DNA from: Saccharomonospora sp. NB11
GTDB taxonomy: Bacteria; Actinomycetota; Actinomycetes; Mycobacteriales; Pseudonocardiaceae
DNA length: 64,000 bases
Direction: 5' to 3'
NCBI RefSeq assembly: GCF_015910535.1
Contig: NZ_JACBJG010000011.1
Coordinates: 62,001 to 126,000 of the forward strand
Within the stretch, counting starts at the first letter, position 1, and every line of letters begins with the position of its first letter. Below are positions 36,574 to 45,884 of the stretch, in pieces. The notes under the pieces are model-generated. The model was not told the DNA's origin. It searched no databases and saw nothing but the letters and a program-made list of their open reading frames with translations. The translations under genes were made by a program, and so were the position numbers.

Positions 36574-37009
36574 AGCCCGCGTGCGCCAAGCGCTGCGGAG
36601 CGCTGTCGGGTTCGTGGCTCAGCGTCTTGCGCGGGACCGCGGGTGTGCTGTTCGTCTCGTCACGCTGCGGCGCGGTCTCTTCCGCCTGGGCGTCGGCGTC
36701 GGCCTTGGCGGAGTCGTCGGTCGACTCGTCCGAGACGTCGGTGGCGGACGTGTCCTCGGGGCTGCGCGTGAGGCGGGCCGTCATGTAGGTCGACGTGAAC
36801 TCGTACGCGCTGCCGTTCAGCAGGTGCACCACCGTGGGGCTGGCGCCCTCGCCGGTGAGTTGCTCGACAAGCTGGTCGGCCCGGTCCCTCGCGGCGATGA
36901 TGCCCGACGCCTCCCCGTTCAGCGTCTTGCCGAGGCCCGAGACGGTGACCGTCCAGTCCTCGTCGCGTTGCACATAGTTCACCGTGATCGTCTGCATCGC
37001 CTGGTTCAT
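36572..37009 (-). CDS. Hypothetical protein with acidic disordered tail
   Basis: 145 residues from ATG 37009, or 141 from ATG 36997. The first 85 form a compact alpha/beta unit (ITVNYVQRDEDWTVTVSGLG, GIIAARDRADQLVEQL, VVHLLNGSAYEFTSTYMTAR) reminiscent of HicB-like dsRBD folds, though no catalytic or toxin partner is present. The tail is rich in Asp, Glu, Ser and Ala and probably disordered. Family not recognised. Confidence 0.65.
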   Translation of the reverse strand: MNQAMQTITVNYVQRDEDWTVTVSGLGKTLNGEASGIIAARDRADQLVEQLTGEGASPTVVHLLNGSAYEFTSTYMTARLTRSPEDTSATDVSDESTDDSAKADADAQAEETAPQRDETNSTPAVPRKTLSHEPDSAPQRLAHAG

Positions 37010-37195
37010 CCCCTCTACGTGACAGGGATTCGCGCACGACGGTGTGCGAGACGTTCCCCTGTCTTTATGACGATGACGCCAGTCTGTAACGCGGGTGGCG
37101 CACCAGCAACAGGACTGGCCAGAAAAGGCTACCGACAGTGATAACACTCTCAGTTGATCGCCACTTTGGGTGAGATCCAGGCGGCGCAACGTCGA

Positions 37196-37816
37196 TCACT
37201 GTTGCGCGAAGTGACGCAAGCCGCCCCATAGGAGATTCATGGTGTAGTCGGTGGCTGCCTCGGGGGTGATGTCGTCGTTCTGCTCGCACCAGATGGCCAG
37301 CCGCTCGCACCCGCCGACGACGAACTCGGCCATGGCGTGCGTGTGGTCGGGGTCGTCGACGTCGAGGAAGCTGCCCATGAGCGTGGCGATCAGGGTGGTC
37401 TGCTGCATGCGGGTCGCTTCGAGCTCCTCGGCGGCCGGTGTGCCGACCAGGTTCATCTCGTGTCGCAGCAGCGACCAGGCCTGACGGCGTTCGCGGGCGA
37501 AGACGAAGAACGCCAACAGCCCCTTGCGTAGTGCGTCCTCGGCGCTGGTGGCGCCGATCGTGGCCTGTTCGGTCGCCTCGCGGAGCGCGGACCGGGCGGC
37601 CTGGATGCAGGCGAGGAGCAGACCTTCCTTCGACTGGAAGTACTCGTAGAGCATGGGCTTCGAGACGCCGACCCGTTCGGCGATCTCGTCCATCGACGCG
37701 GCGGCGTAGCCGCGTTCGGCGAACACGCTCTCGGCCGCCTCGATCATCTGCCGCTCGCGTTCGGCGCGGGGTATCCGCTTGCGACGCTCCGCGGGGGTCT
37801 TTCCAGTCGCGCTCAC
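37196..37816 (-). CDS. TetR family transcriptional regulator
   Basis: 206 residues. N-terminal HTH: MIEAAESVFAERGYAAASMDEIAERVGVSKPMLYEYFQSKEGLL. The C-terminal ligand domain has AEFVVGGCERLAIWCEQND. Divergent from a Baeyer-Villiger monooxygenase gene with a 74-bp gap holding two small palindromes, so it most likely represses both itself and the monooxygenase. GTG 37816 with a TAGGAT box 7 nt upstream, leaderless type. Confidence 0.88.
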   Translation of the reverse strand: MSATGKTPAERRKRIPRAERERQMIEAAESVFAERGYAAASMDEIAERVGVSKPMLYEYFQSKEGLLLACIQAARSALREATEQATIGATSAEDALRKGLLAFFVFARERRQAWSLLRHEMNLVGTPAAEELEATRMQQTTLIATLMGSFLDVDDPDHTHAMAEFVVGGCERLAIWCEQNDDITPEAATDYTMNLLWGGLRHFAQQ

Positions 37817-37823
37817 GAAAGCT

Positions 37824-37852
37824 ATCCTACCGGCGGTAACCTACTCTGAGTA
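37824..37852. promoter_or_regulatory. TetR operator region with two palindromes over the tetR -10 box
   Basis: Minus-strand TAGGAT (37829 to 37824) is the tetR -10. The palindrome TACCG-G-CGGTA (37828-37838) overlaps it, and TACTC-T-GAGTA (37842-37852) is next to it. Both lie between the divergent starts and are candidate binding sites for the TetR protein. Confidence 0.5.
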
Positions 37853-37890
37853 AGGTGGACTCGGGGTAACAGGAACTCAGGGAGGCGCGC

Positions 37891-39402
37891 ATGGGTACTC
37901 GCACCGAGACCGGGGTGGTCGTCGTGGGAACCGGATTCTCCGGTCTCGGCATGGCGATCCAGTTGCGCAAGGACGGGCGGGACGACTTCGTCGTGTTGGA
38001 GAAGGCCGACGAGGTCGGCGGGACCTGGCGCGACAACACCTACCCCGGGTGCGCGTGCGACATCCAGTCGCACATGTACTCGTTCTCGTTCGAGCAGAAC
38101 CCGAATTGGTCGCGCTCCTTCTCGCCACAGCCGGAGATCTTCCGCTACCTCCGGGGCGTGGCCGAGAAGTACGGCCTCTACCGCTACATCCACTTCGGGC
38201 GGGAGATGACGGGAGCTCGGTGGGACGCCGAGACCCAGCGCTGGCACGTCATGACGGCCAGCGGGGACGAGTACGTTGCCCGGTACCTCGTGTGCGGGGT
38301 GGGCGCGCTGCACCTGCCGCAGATTCCCCAGCTCCCCGGCGCCGAACGGTTCCGCGGCCCGGCCTTCCACTCCGCGCGATGGGACCACGATGTCGACCTG
38401 CGTGGCAAGCGGGTGGCCGTCGTGGGAACCGGTGCCAGTGCGATCCAGTTCGTGCCCAAGCTCGCCGAGCAGGTGAGCAGCCTCCGCCTCTTCCAGCGCA
38501 CGCCGCCCTGGGTGATGCCGAAGCCGGACCGCACCATGCCCGACTGGGCCAAGCGGTTGTTCGCCAGGGTGCCCCTCGCGCAGCGGGCCTACCGGGACTT
38601 CCTCTACTGGACCCTCGAACTCCGTGCCGTCGGGTTCAACGGCGACCCGCGCATCATGCGCGTCGCGCAGAAGGTCGCCGAGCGGCACATCGCGCGTCAG
38701 ATCAGTGACCCGGAGCTGCGGGCGAAGGTCACCCCGGACTACGTCATGGGCTGCAAGCGAGTGCTGATCTCCAACGACTACTACCCGGCGTTGGCGCGCG
38801 ACAACGTCGACGTGGTCACCGACGGGATCGCCGAGATCACCGAGACCGCCGTCGTGGACAAGGCCGGTGTCGAGCACGAGGTCGACGCCATCGTCTACGG
38901 CACCGGCTTCCACGTCACGGACGCCTTCGACCATCTCGACATCGTCGGGACGGACGGGGCGAACCTCGGGCAGCAGTGGGCGGAGCACGGTATGCAGACC
39001 CACCTCGGGATCACCGCCCACGGCTTCCCGAACCTGTTCTTGCTCCTCGGGCCGAACACGGGTCTCGGCCACAACTCCGTGGTCTTCATGATCGAACAGC
39101 AGATCCGCTACATCGCCGAGGCGATCCGGCTGGTCCAGACCCACGACGCCGACGCGATCGAGGTGCGTGCCGACACGCAGGCGCAGTTCAACGCCGACAT
39201 CCAGCGCAAGCTCGCCAACGGCATCTGGACCCGTGGCGGGTGCACGAGCTGGTACCTCGACTCCCAGGGCGTCAACCGCACCATCTGGCCGGGATTCACC
39301 TGGCGGTACTGGATGCGCACGCGCAGGCTCGACCCCACCGACTTCCGGCTCTGGCGTGCCACTACAGGGTCGTCGTCGCCGAAAGCCGCTTCAGCCGCGT
39401 GA
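37891..39402 (+). CDS. Flavin-containing (Baeyer-Villiger type) monooxygenase
   Basis: 503 residues. FAD-binding GTGFSGLG (13-20), the Baeyer-Villiger fingerprint F-x-G-x3-H-x3-W (F154 to W164, FRGPAFHSARW), the NADPH-binding second Rossmann motif VVGTGASAIQ (179-188), and GCKRVLISNDYYPAL. Likely oxidises a ketone to an ester or hydroxylates a hydrophobic substrate; EthA-like in architecture and, as with EthA/EthR, divergent from a TetR gene. ATG 37891 follows GGGAGG. The 3' end overlaps the convergent XRE gene by 41 bp. Confidence 0.9.
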   Translation: MGTRTETGVVVVGTGFSGLGMAIQLRKDGRDDFVVLEKADEVGGTWRDNTYPGCACDIQSHMYSFSFEQNPNWSRSFSPQPEIFRYLRGVAEKYGLYRYIHFGREMTGARWDAETQRWHVMTASGDEYVARYLVCGVGALHLPQIPQLPGAERFRGPAFHSARWDHDVDLRGKRVAVVGTGASAIQFVPKLAEQVSSLRLFQRTPPWVMPKPDRTMPDWAKRLFARVPLAQRAYRDFLYWTLELRAVGFNGDPRIMRVAQKVAERHIARQISDPELRAKVTPDYVMGCKRVLISNDYYPALARDNVDVVTDGIAEITETAVVDKAGVEHEVDAIVYGTGFHVTDAFDHLDIVGTDGANLGQQWAEHGMQTHLGITAHGFPNLFLLLGPNTGLGHNSVVFMIEQQIRYIAEAIRLVQTHDADAIEVRADTQAQFNADIQRKLANGIWTRGGCTSWYLDSQGVNRTIWPGFTWRYWMRTRRLDPTDFRLWRATTGSSSPKAASAA

Positions 39403-39832
39403 GCAGTTCGTCGGTTCGCAGGTCGCACAAGGACGCCAGTTGTTCGAGCGTGGCCCTGTCGAACCGCACGTCGCTGGACCCGCCCGCGGCGAGCCTGCCG
39501 CGGGCCCAGCGGCGTAGGGGGAGCAGTTCGGGCTGGTCGTCGGCGACGACGTCGGCCAGGTCGACTCGCACCTGGTCGGCCGCCTGCTCGAACAACCGGT
39601 CGTGCACCCGGGCCAGCAGATTCTGCGGCAGTTCCCCCATGGCCAGACACAGCTCCGCGAGCCGCACGACCGAACACTGCCGTGTCCCGAGTTCGTAGGT
39701 GGCGAGCGTCTGCAGCGAGATGCCGCTCTGTAGTCGCTCGCCCAGCTCCTTGCGCGTCCAGCCGCGCTGGGTTCTCAGCTTGCGGAGTTCCTCACCGAGG
39801 ATGCGTTGGTAGGCGTCGCTGTCGATCAACAC
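39362..39832 (-). CDS. XRE-family helix-turn-helix regulator
   Basis: 156 residues. HTH_XRE: LGEELRKLRTQRGWTRKELGERLQSGISLQTLATYELGTRQCS (15-58), then LAMGELPQNLLARV, a C-terminal extension of about 80 residues with no known ligand motif. GTG start 39832. Tail-to-tail overlap with the monooxygenase gene. Targets unknown. Confidence 0.8.
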   Translation of the reverse strand: MLIDSDAYQRILGEELRKLRTQRGWTRKELGERLQSGISLQTLATYELGTRQCSVVRLAELCLAMGELPQNLLARVHDRLFEQAADQVRVDLADVVADDQPELLPLRRWARGRLAAGGSSDVRFDRATLEQLASLCDLRTDELLTRLKRLSATTTL

Positions 39833-39996
39833 TGTCGTCCCCTGCCGTCGTCGGTTGTTCTACGACATGGGGATGGACGAACGCCCCAACCCTTACGCGG
39901 CGGCAGGAAGAAACCACGCCAATCCGGCGTGGTTGCACCGAATGGAGTAACCCATCGGGCTGAATAGCCATACTCCGCCGCCGCGTGCACTCACCG

Positions 39997-41742
39997 TCAG
40001 TTCACACAGGTGACCCCGTCGGCGGTGATCGGTTGCTCTTCCGATCCGTCGTCCGCCTGCCGAGGCGCCGGGGGTGCGTTGCCGCCGCCGGTCGGTGCGC
40101 TCGCGCCGGAGTTGCCGGCCGGCTGGTAGTCCGGTGCCAGCAGCACCCGCACGTGGCCGGACGTGACGTCGGCGGTTTCCTCGACGGCGAACTCGCCACC
40201 CAGCGCGTCGGCCACGGCCTGAGCCGAGGCGAGCTCCCCCTCGGCGGCCTGGACCACGCTCGTCTCGCGCGGAACGTCGTTGGCCACCTCGCCTTGCAGG
40301 TAGCCCTGGGCCGCCAGCGACTCGGCCACGCTGCCCGCGAGTCCCTCGATGTTGGACGTGTTGTACACGTCGACCGTGATCTCGCTGGGGGCCGGAGCCT
40401 GGGGATTCTCCTCGGGCTTGCGGCCGGACAGCTTGGCGACGAAGTTGCGCACCTCGACGGGATCGACCTGGACGGCCATCCCGTCAGGGGTCTCGTACTC
40501 CGGGGTCACGATGGGGATCGTGCGGAACTGGATCTGGCCGCCGGTGAGGCCCTTCATCTGCTGGGCGAAGGACAGGATGTCCCAGCCCTTGTTGACCACG
40601 ACGGACTTGCTGATCGCGTCCGTGAGTTCGTTCAGCTTCGCCGGGTCGGTGAGCGTGCCCGCGGAGAGAACCCGGTTCGCCAGCCCGGCGAGGAACACCT
40701 GCTGGCGCACGACCCGGTCGAGGTCGCCTCGGAGCAGTCCGTGCCGTTGCCGCACGAACGCGAGGGCGTCGGCACCCTTGATGGTCTGCTTGCCCGCCTT
40801 GAAGTTGGCGCCGGAGTAGGAGTCGCTCGTGGCCTGGTTCAGACAGACCTCGACGCCTCCGATCGCGTTGGTGATCTCGTAGAAGCCGAGCAGGTTGATC
40901 GAGGCGTAGTTGTCGATGGTCTGACCGGTCAGCGCCTCGACGGTGGCGATGAGGGTCTTGGCGCCTTCCTGGTTGCTGCGCAGCTCCAGTTCCTTCTCGT
41001 CCGTGACGCCCTGTTCCTGGAGCTCCTTGCGTGCGGCGGCCTTCCCCCGCGCGTACGCGGAGTTGATCTTGTGTTGGCCGAAGCCGGGGATGGTCACGTA
41101 CGAGTCCCGGGGCATGGAGATGGCGACCGCGCCTTTGCCGTCGTTCGGGACGTGGACCAGGATGATCGTGTCGGTGTTCAGCTCGCCGTCCGAGACACCG
41201 GCGTTCAGCTTGGCGAGCATCTCCTTCGGGAGCGGGTTGCCCTGGGCGTCGACGCGGCTGTCCATGCCCACCAGCAGGATGTCGCGTGCCCCGTCGGCGG
41301 GCTTCTCGCCCTCGTCGCTCCCGATGACGTCGGCCTGCGTCAGCCCGTTGACGAGTCCCTGCATGGCGGCCCAGGCGTAGCCGGTGACGAGGAGTACCAG
41401 GACCGACACCATCGTCAGTGCCACCCGGGCGCCTGCCCGTTTGCCCCGACCGCGCCGGGGCGGTGTCGAGGGACGAGCGCCGTCCGGACGTCCGGCAGGC
41501 CTGCGGTCCGTTCGCGCCGCGGGCCGGGACTGCGGCGACGACCGGCGACGTTCCCCGGCAGCCGCGGACGCCCTCCGCTCGGGGGGAGGCTGCCGTCGTG
41601 GCGGTTGCCGTCGCGGTGGTTGCCGGTCCCGGGGAGCGCCCTGACCTCCGCGTCGTTCCCCCCGAGACGCATCGACGGCGCGTTCCTGCCCACGGCGAGG
41701 GGGCCGTGGGCGACGCGGGTCGTCTCCCGGCGGTCGGTCCAC
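39997..41742 (-). CDS. LytR-CpsA-Psr (LCP) family cell-wall ligase with LytR_C domain
   Basis: 581 residues. A cytoplasmic Arg/Pro-rich N-terminus (1-105), one transmembrane helix (about 108-130), then the LCP domain (ILLVGMDSR, SMPRDSYVTIPG, KINSAYARG, GVEVCLN, RQRHGLLRGDLDRVVRQQ) and a C-terminal LytR_C domain (about 440-540, DVYNTSNIEGLAGSVA). LCP enzymes transfer arabinogalactan, teichoic acid or other glycopolymers from lipid carriers to peptidoglycan. GTG 41742 with AAGGAG upstream. Confidence 0.9.
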   Translation of the reverse strand: MDRPPGDDPRRPRPPRRGQERAVDASRGERRGGQGAPRDRQPPRRQPPRRQPPPERRASAAAGERRRSSPQSRPAARTDRRPAGRPDGARPSTPPRRGRGKRAGARVALTMVSVLVLLVTGYAWAAMQGLVNGLTQADVIGSDEGEKPADGARDILLVGMDSRVDAQGNPLPKEMLAKLNAGVSDGELNTDTIILVHVPNDGKGAVAISMPRDSYVTIPGFGQHKINSAYARGKAAARKELQEQGVTDEKELELRSNQEGAKTLIATVEALTGQTIDNYASINLLGFYEITNAIGGVEVCLNQATSDSYSGANFKAGKQTIKGADALAFVRQRHGLLRGDLDRVVRQQVFLAGLANRVLSAGTLTDPAKLNELTDAISKSVVVNKGWDILSFAQQMKGLTGGQIQFRTIPIVTPEYETPDGMAVQVDPVEVRNFVAKLSGRKPEENPQAPAPSEITVDVYNTSNIEGLAGSVAESLAAQGYLQGEVANDVPRETSVVQAAEGELASAQAVADALGGEFAVEETADVTSGHVRVLLAPDYQPAGNSGASAPTGGGNAPPAPRQADDGSEEQPITADGVTCVN

Positions 41743-41884
41743 GCCAGGGCTCCTTTCCGTCGCTACTTCTCCCGTCGAGCCCGTCGAGCCTTCACACAGT
41801 CAGACGCACGGGAACGGAACGGGGTTGTCGTAGGGTGCCACACGAACGCGCTGCCACACGGGAGACCACCCAGCTCCGTCCTCC

Positions 41885-44104
41885 TCACGCGTGGCCCCTC
41901 CGCCCGGACGAGATCAGTCTTCTCGCCGCCGTCGCGACGGCCGCCAGGGCCACGAGGGCGCAGGCCGCCGCGTGTACCAGCACACCGGCTGGTGTGGGTG
42001 ACGGCGACGTCGTCACGGACAGCAACGGGGGAACGCACGCCATCGCCGCGAGCAGCCATGTTCTCGGAGCGTTGCTCGTCCCGCTCCGCACGCTGTGCAA
42101 CAACGTGATGCCGAGCAACAGGTGCACCAGGCTCTGCACCGGGTCGAGCAGCACCCCGTCGACACGGACGTTCTCGGTGCCGAGCGACATCAGCGCGAAG
42201 CCGACGAGGCCCAGGCCCGCGAACCCGAATCCGGCCACCGTCGCGCCGTGCGACAGCACCGTGCCGAGTCCCGGCTGGGTGTGATTCCACACCGGGACCG
42301 GCGGTGGTTTGTGCCAGATGTGCCGTTCGACCCAGACGAACACCACCACGGCGGGGCCGACGAGGAGGGCGATCGCGAGCAGCGCCCGAGGTGGCATGCC
42401 GGGAGCACCCAGCTCCGGCCAGAACCGGCGTGGCAGGTACACCGCGCTCACCAACAGCAGCACGGCGGTGAGGTACAGCAGGTAGAGGCTCATCGGAACG
42501 CGCGAGGCCAGTCCCGCGAGGCGCAGCACGTTCGGTCGGCACACGAGGGACCGGAGCCGGGCGGCCACCAGCCCCAGCACCGCCACGTGGACGAGGCCGA
42601 CGAGCAGTGCCGACGTGGTCGGTCCGGCCAGCGCGGGTGGAGCGCCCTCCACACCGAGCGCGGCGCGCGGGAGATTTCCCGTCGACACACCGAGCACCAG
42701 AGTGGCGAGCCCGCCGACGGCCGTGAGCAGGAGCTGTCGTCGGGACGGCCGGAAGCCCTCGCGGTAGGCGAGCGCGGCTTGTTGGGCCAACAGGGCGAGT
42801 GCGAGGGCTCCGAGGTGGTCGGGCCATGGCAACGTCGTGACCGTGTCGAGCCACACGGTGGTGGCGAGACCGAGCGCCAGCACGAGCGATGTCGCCCGTG
42901 GTGCGCGTCGGTGCAACGTCTGCAACAGAGGGGTCAGGACCACCGTGGCCAGGTACAGCCCGAGCAACCACAGCGGGTGCAGGGCCACCCGAACGACCCC
43001 TTCCGCGGTGGCCGGAGGCACGTGGAGCACCTCCAGGGCCAGCGGCACGGCGAGGGCGACCACCGCGAAGACGAGCGTCAGGCGCAACAACCAACTGCCC
43101 CGGTGCGCCAGGTACTCCCGGATGCCTCCGCCCGAGCCGGTGATCTCGGACCACGCCGCGGCGTTCACGTGTCCTGCTGCGACGAAGAACACCACAGCGG
43201 TCTGTGCGGGCCAGGTCAACGGCCACACCCAGTGCTCGGGCGCTCCCGCCCACCGCGCCAGCGCCACGGCCGACTCGCCCAGGATGAGCACCGCCACGCT
43301 GCCGACCCCCAGCAGGGTCCATGGCGTGGCGGGCGCGACGGTTCCCAATCGGCGGCGCCGCCGATGCGGAGCGACGGCGTCGGGCTCGACGGTCGCGGCG
43401 GACCGCGCGCGGTCGCGGAGGCGGTGCCACAGCAGCAGGCCGATCACCGCGACCCCGGACAGCAGGGGCAGCAGGGGCTTGCCGACGGGTGGTCCCCACC
43501 GCTGGTGCCAGGAGTTCACCACGAGCCCGGCCGAGTAGACACCGGCGACGGTGCGGCAGAGTTCGAGCGTGCCCCTCGGGTTGACCTCGCAGGTGGTGTA
43601 CATGTCCTTCGTCAGCCGCTCGTCGAGCGCCTCCCTGACCTCGGCGCTGAGCGGGCTGCCCTTCTTCTCGGCGTAGCGCAACAGGTCGTAGCCGAGGTCG
43701 TGCGACCGGCACGGCGTACCGAAGTTCCAGCGCGTGCTGTCGTCGCCCCACGGCGCGGAGCACCCGCCGCCCACGTGCACGGCGCGCACGGTGCCGTCCA
43801 GCGCGCGTTGGGTGCCGACCTGCACTTTGGTCACGGCCTCGAAGTCGGCGGGGAGCAGCTCCACCGCCTGCGCGGAACGGCTCGGGTCGAGCAGCGCGTC
43901 GATCGCGCGAGCCGCGTCGGCGGCGGCCGGGTCCGGTGCCGCGGGAGGTGGTGTCGCCTCGGAGCGGGACGCGACGAAACCGAAGCCCACCACCAGGAGA
44001 AGCAGGAGCAGCAGCCGTGCGACACCACCCGAGGACCGCCTACGGGGCGGGGTGGGGCGGACGGGCATGCGAACAGGGTTACAGGGGGAACTTCCCCGTG
44101 TCAT
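41885..44104 (-). CDS. Membrane fusion protein: phospholipase A2-like domain plus polytopic (acyltransferase 3-like) domain
   Basis: 739 residues. N-terminal signal-anchor (28-45), then an exported segment with GCSAPWGDDSTRWNF and PCRSHDLGYDLLRY: C115, C132 and the His135-Asp136 dyad resemble prokaryotic phospholipase A2. After about residue 215 come ten or more transmembrane helices, with WAGAPEHWVWPLTWPAQTAVVFFVAAGHV recalling acyltransferase-3 membrane enzymes. ATG 44104 has GGAG 6 nt upstream; ATG 44068 is an alternative. It may hydrolyse or remodel lipids, but this fusion is not a family I recognise. Confidence 0.7.
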   Translation of the reverse strand: MTRGSSPCNPVRMPVRPTPPRRRSSGGVARLLLLLLLVVGFGFVASRSEATPPPAAPDPAAADAARAIDALLDPSRSAQAVELLPADFEAVTKVQVGTQRALDGTVRAVHVGGGCSAPWGDDSTRWNFGTPCRSHDLGYDLLRYAEKKGSPLSAEVREALDERLTKDMYTTCEVNPRGTLELCRTVAGVYSAGLVVNSWHQRWGPPVGKPLLPLLSGVAVIGLLLWHRLRDRARSAATVEPDAVAPHRRRRRLGTVAPATPWTLLGVGSVAVLILGESAVALARWAGAPEHWVWPLTWPAQTAVVFFVAAGHVNAAAWSEITGSGGGIREYLAHRGSWLLRLTLVFAVVALAVPLALEVLHVPPATAEGVVRVALHPLWLLGLYLATVVLTPLLQTLHRRAPRATSLVLALGLATTVWLDTVTTLPWPDHLGALALALLAQQAALAYREGFRPSRRQLLLTAVGGLATLVLGVSTGNLPRAALGVEGAPPALAGPTTSALLVGLVHVAVLGLVAARLRSLVCRPNVLRLAGLASRVPMSLYLLYLTAVLLLVSAVYLPRRFWPELGAPGMPPRALLAIALLVGPAVVVFVWVERHIWHKPPPVPVWNHTQPGLGTVLSHGATVAGFGFAGLGLVGFALMSLGTENVRVDGVLLDPVQSLVHLLLGITLLHSVRSGTSNAPRTWLLAAMACVPPLLSVTTSPSPTPAGVLVHAAACALVALAAVATAARRLISSGRRGHA

Positions 44105-44163
44105 GCGGTTCTCCGGATTCGGCTGCGGCTCACTGGTCCTCACCACCGCGCGTCGAACCGCCG

Positions 44164-45555
44164 TCACCCAGAGGAGGGGATGGGCGCGAAGCAGACGCGG
44201 TTACGGCCGGCTTCCTTCGCCTCGTACACGGCGCTGTCGGCGGCCTGCAGCAGGCCGTCGAGGTCGTCGGCGTGCCGCGGGAAGACGGCTACTCCGATGG
44301 ACGCCGTACGGTCGCCGATGGTTGCTTGCGCACCGCGCTTGTCGGTGGTGGGGATGCGCAACCCGGCGATCGTGGTCCGGACCCGCTCGGCGGCGAGTTC
44401 CGCGGCCGAGGTGTCGGCGTCGGGCAGGAGCAGCAGGAACTCCTCGCCGCCGAAGCGGCCGACGACGTCGGCGGGTCGGGTCACGCTGGACAGTGCGCTC
44501 GCGACCGCGGCCAGCACGTCGTCACCTGCGGGATGTCCGAACGTGTCGTTGATCCACTTGAAATGGTCGAGGTCGACCATGAGCACCGCGAGCGTGCTTC
44601 CCGCGCGTCGCACCCGGTTCAGAGCGCGATCGGCCGACTCCGTCCAGCCACGCATGTTCAGCAGTCCGGTCTTCGGGTCGGTGACCACGGCGTCCTGGAG
44701 CTGGTCGATCTCCGCGAGTCGGTTGAAGACGACGGTGACGACGGCCATGACACCGACCGCCGGTGGCAGAATCACCACGAGCACGGCGGTGACCGCGCCG
44801 AGCCCCGTGGTGATGGCCTCCAACAGGTTGTCCGCCTTGCTGCCCAGGACGGTGCGCACGGTCGGCGAGGGAGACCCGAGGGCGAGAATCCCTCCGACGT
44901 AGATGATCTGCACCGCCTCGTACACCAGCGCGGTCACGAAGATCAGTCCGAACTCGCGCAGGGACCCGGACGCGGTGAGCGTGGACCAGTCCTGCGGCGA
45001 CATCGCCGTGTAGGCCAGGTTCGCCAACGCCGCCGCGAGACCGTGGGCGAGCGAGGAGTAGACGAAGTTGTGCGCGGGGCGTCGCGCGGTGAACCAGCGC
45101 TGGACGCGGATGAGTGCCACCAGCAACACCGCGAGCGTCGCGGGCAGGACGAGCGTCGCGGGGAAGACCCACACCGCGGTGAGGTCGATGAGCACGGTCT
45201 TCGTGCGGTTGCGCCGTCGCTCCTCCTGACGGCGCGTGAGCTGGATGTGAGCGGTGGCACCCGCCGCGAGAATCGCGAACCGGAGCCAGTCAAGACCCGA
45301 CGGTGCCGACGCCTGCACGAAAGCCACCGCGAAACCCGCCACCGCCAGCGCTTCCATGGTGAGCAGGAAGACGACGAAGCGTCGAGGTCTCGTCCACAGA
45401 GCCCAGTTGCGGGGGAGCAGGGACCGGCGGCGGTCGGCGGAGTTCGGGCCGTCGGTGGGAGAGGGCGGTTGCGCGGTGCGGTTCACGGCGTACGTGCCCG
45501 CGAGTTCGGCGGTAACGAAATTTGGCGATGGCCGATCCTGTGGAATGAGCGGCAC
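44164..45555 (-). CDS. Membrane-bound diguanylate cyclase (GGDEF)
   Basis: 463 residues. Six to eight transmembrane helices (about 60-275, MASE-like but unassigned), then a GGDEF domain (285-460): DLDHFKWINDTFGHPAGDD, active-site GGEEF (369-373) and inhibitory I-site RxxD (R360 to D363) five residues before it. So it should be an active, product-inhibited c-di-GMP synthase. No EAL domain. GTG 45555. Divergent from the micro-ORF region at 45700-46220. Confidence 0.92.
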   Translation of the reverse strand: MPLIPQDRPSPNFVTAELAGTYAVNRTAQPPSPTDGPNSADRRRSLLPRNWALWTRPRRFVVFLLTMEALAVAGFAVAFVQASAPSGLDWLRFAILAAGATAHIQLTRRQEERRRNRTKTVLIDLTAVWVFPATLVLPATLAVLLVALIRVQRWFTARRPAHNFVYSSLAHGLAAALANLAYTAMSPQDWSTLTASGSLREFGLIFVTALVYEAVQIIYVGGILALGSPSPTVRTVLGSKADNLLEAITTGLGAVTAVLVVILPPAVGVMAVVTVVFNRLAEIDQLQDAVVTDPKTGLLNMRGWTESADRALNRVRRAGSTLAVLMVDLDHFKWINDTFGHPAGDDVLAAVASALSSVTRPADVVGRFGGEEFLLLLPDADTSAAELAAERVRTTIAGLRIPTTDKRGAQATIGDRTASIGVAVFPRHADDLDGLLQAADSAVYEAKEAGRNRVCFAPIPSSG

Positions 45556-45713
45556 TCGCCAGTCCTCTCGCGTGTGTCGGTCAGGTGGACGGTGGGTTCC
45601 GAGACGGCCCGGCCGTGACCGGTTCGACTCGGTCCGCTACGAAACAGCACATCGACGGTGATCGGTATCATCGCACTGCACCGGATTTTCGTGTAGACGA
45701 GGCCGCGTGCCGG

Positions 45714-45719
45714 TAGTCT
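45714..45719 (+). promoter_or_regulatory. Candidate -10 box (TAGTCT) upstream of the micro-ORFs
   Basis: TAGTCT fits TANNNT and would start a transcript near 45726, about 70 nt before the first micro-ORF. No clear -35 was found. Confidence 0.3.
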
Positions 45720-45795
45720 CGGTCGGTGCGGTGTGCTGTTCGGTACGCGTTTTCGCCGTCCGCACGAACTCGGACGCGAGTGGAGGTGTTCTCCC

Positions 45796-45816
45796 TTGTC
45801 TGACCGCGACTTCTGA
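45796..45816 (+). CDS. Micro-ORF 1: hexapeptide M-S-D-R-D-F
   Basis: TTG-TCT-GAC-CGC-GAC-TTC-TGA, preceded by GGAGG (45782-45786) with 9-nt spacing. The 15-nt core gaccgcgacttctga is identical in all three micro-ORFs, while the spacers before the start and the sequence after the stop differ. That pattern marks each start-to-stop unit as the conserved thing. Far too short for normal gene finders. Copy 1 has the weakest start codon and its SD could fold with a downstream CTCC. Confidence 0.5.
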   Translation: MSDRDF

Positions 45817-45863
45817 CCTAGAACTGACACATCGACGACCACGACACCCTGGGGAGGTGCCTC

Positions 45864-45884
45864 GTGTCCGACCGCGACTTCTGA
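45864..45884 (+). CDS. Micro-ORF 2: hexapeptide M-S-D-R-D-F
   Basis: GTG-TCC-GAC-CGC-GAC-TTC-TGA, preceded by GGGGAGGTG (45851-45859); GGAGG to GTG spacing is 6 nt, near ideal. Encodes the same peptide as copy 1 with one synonymous change at codon 2. The peptide's function is unknown. Confidence 0.55.
   Translation: MSDRDF

Noticed and set aside
42095-44902. Plus-strand frame of 935 codons
   Set aside because: Antisense to the PLA2-like fusion and the GGDEF gene; low-complexity Arg/His/Gln composition and no motif.
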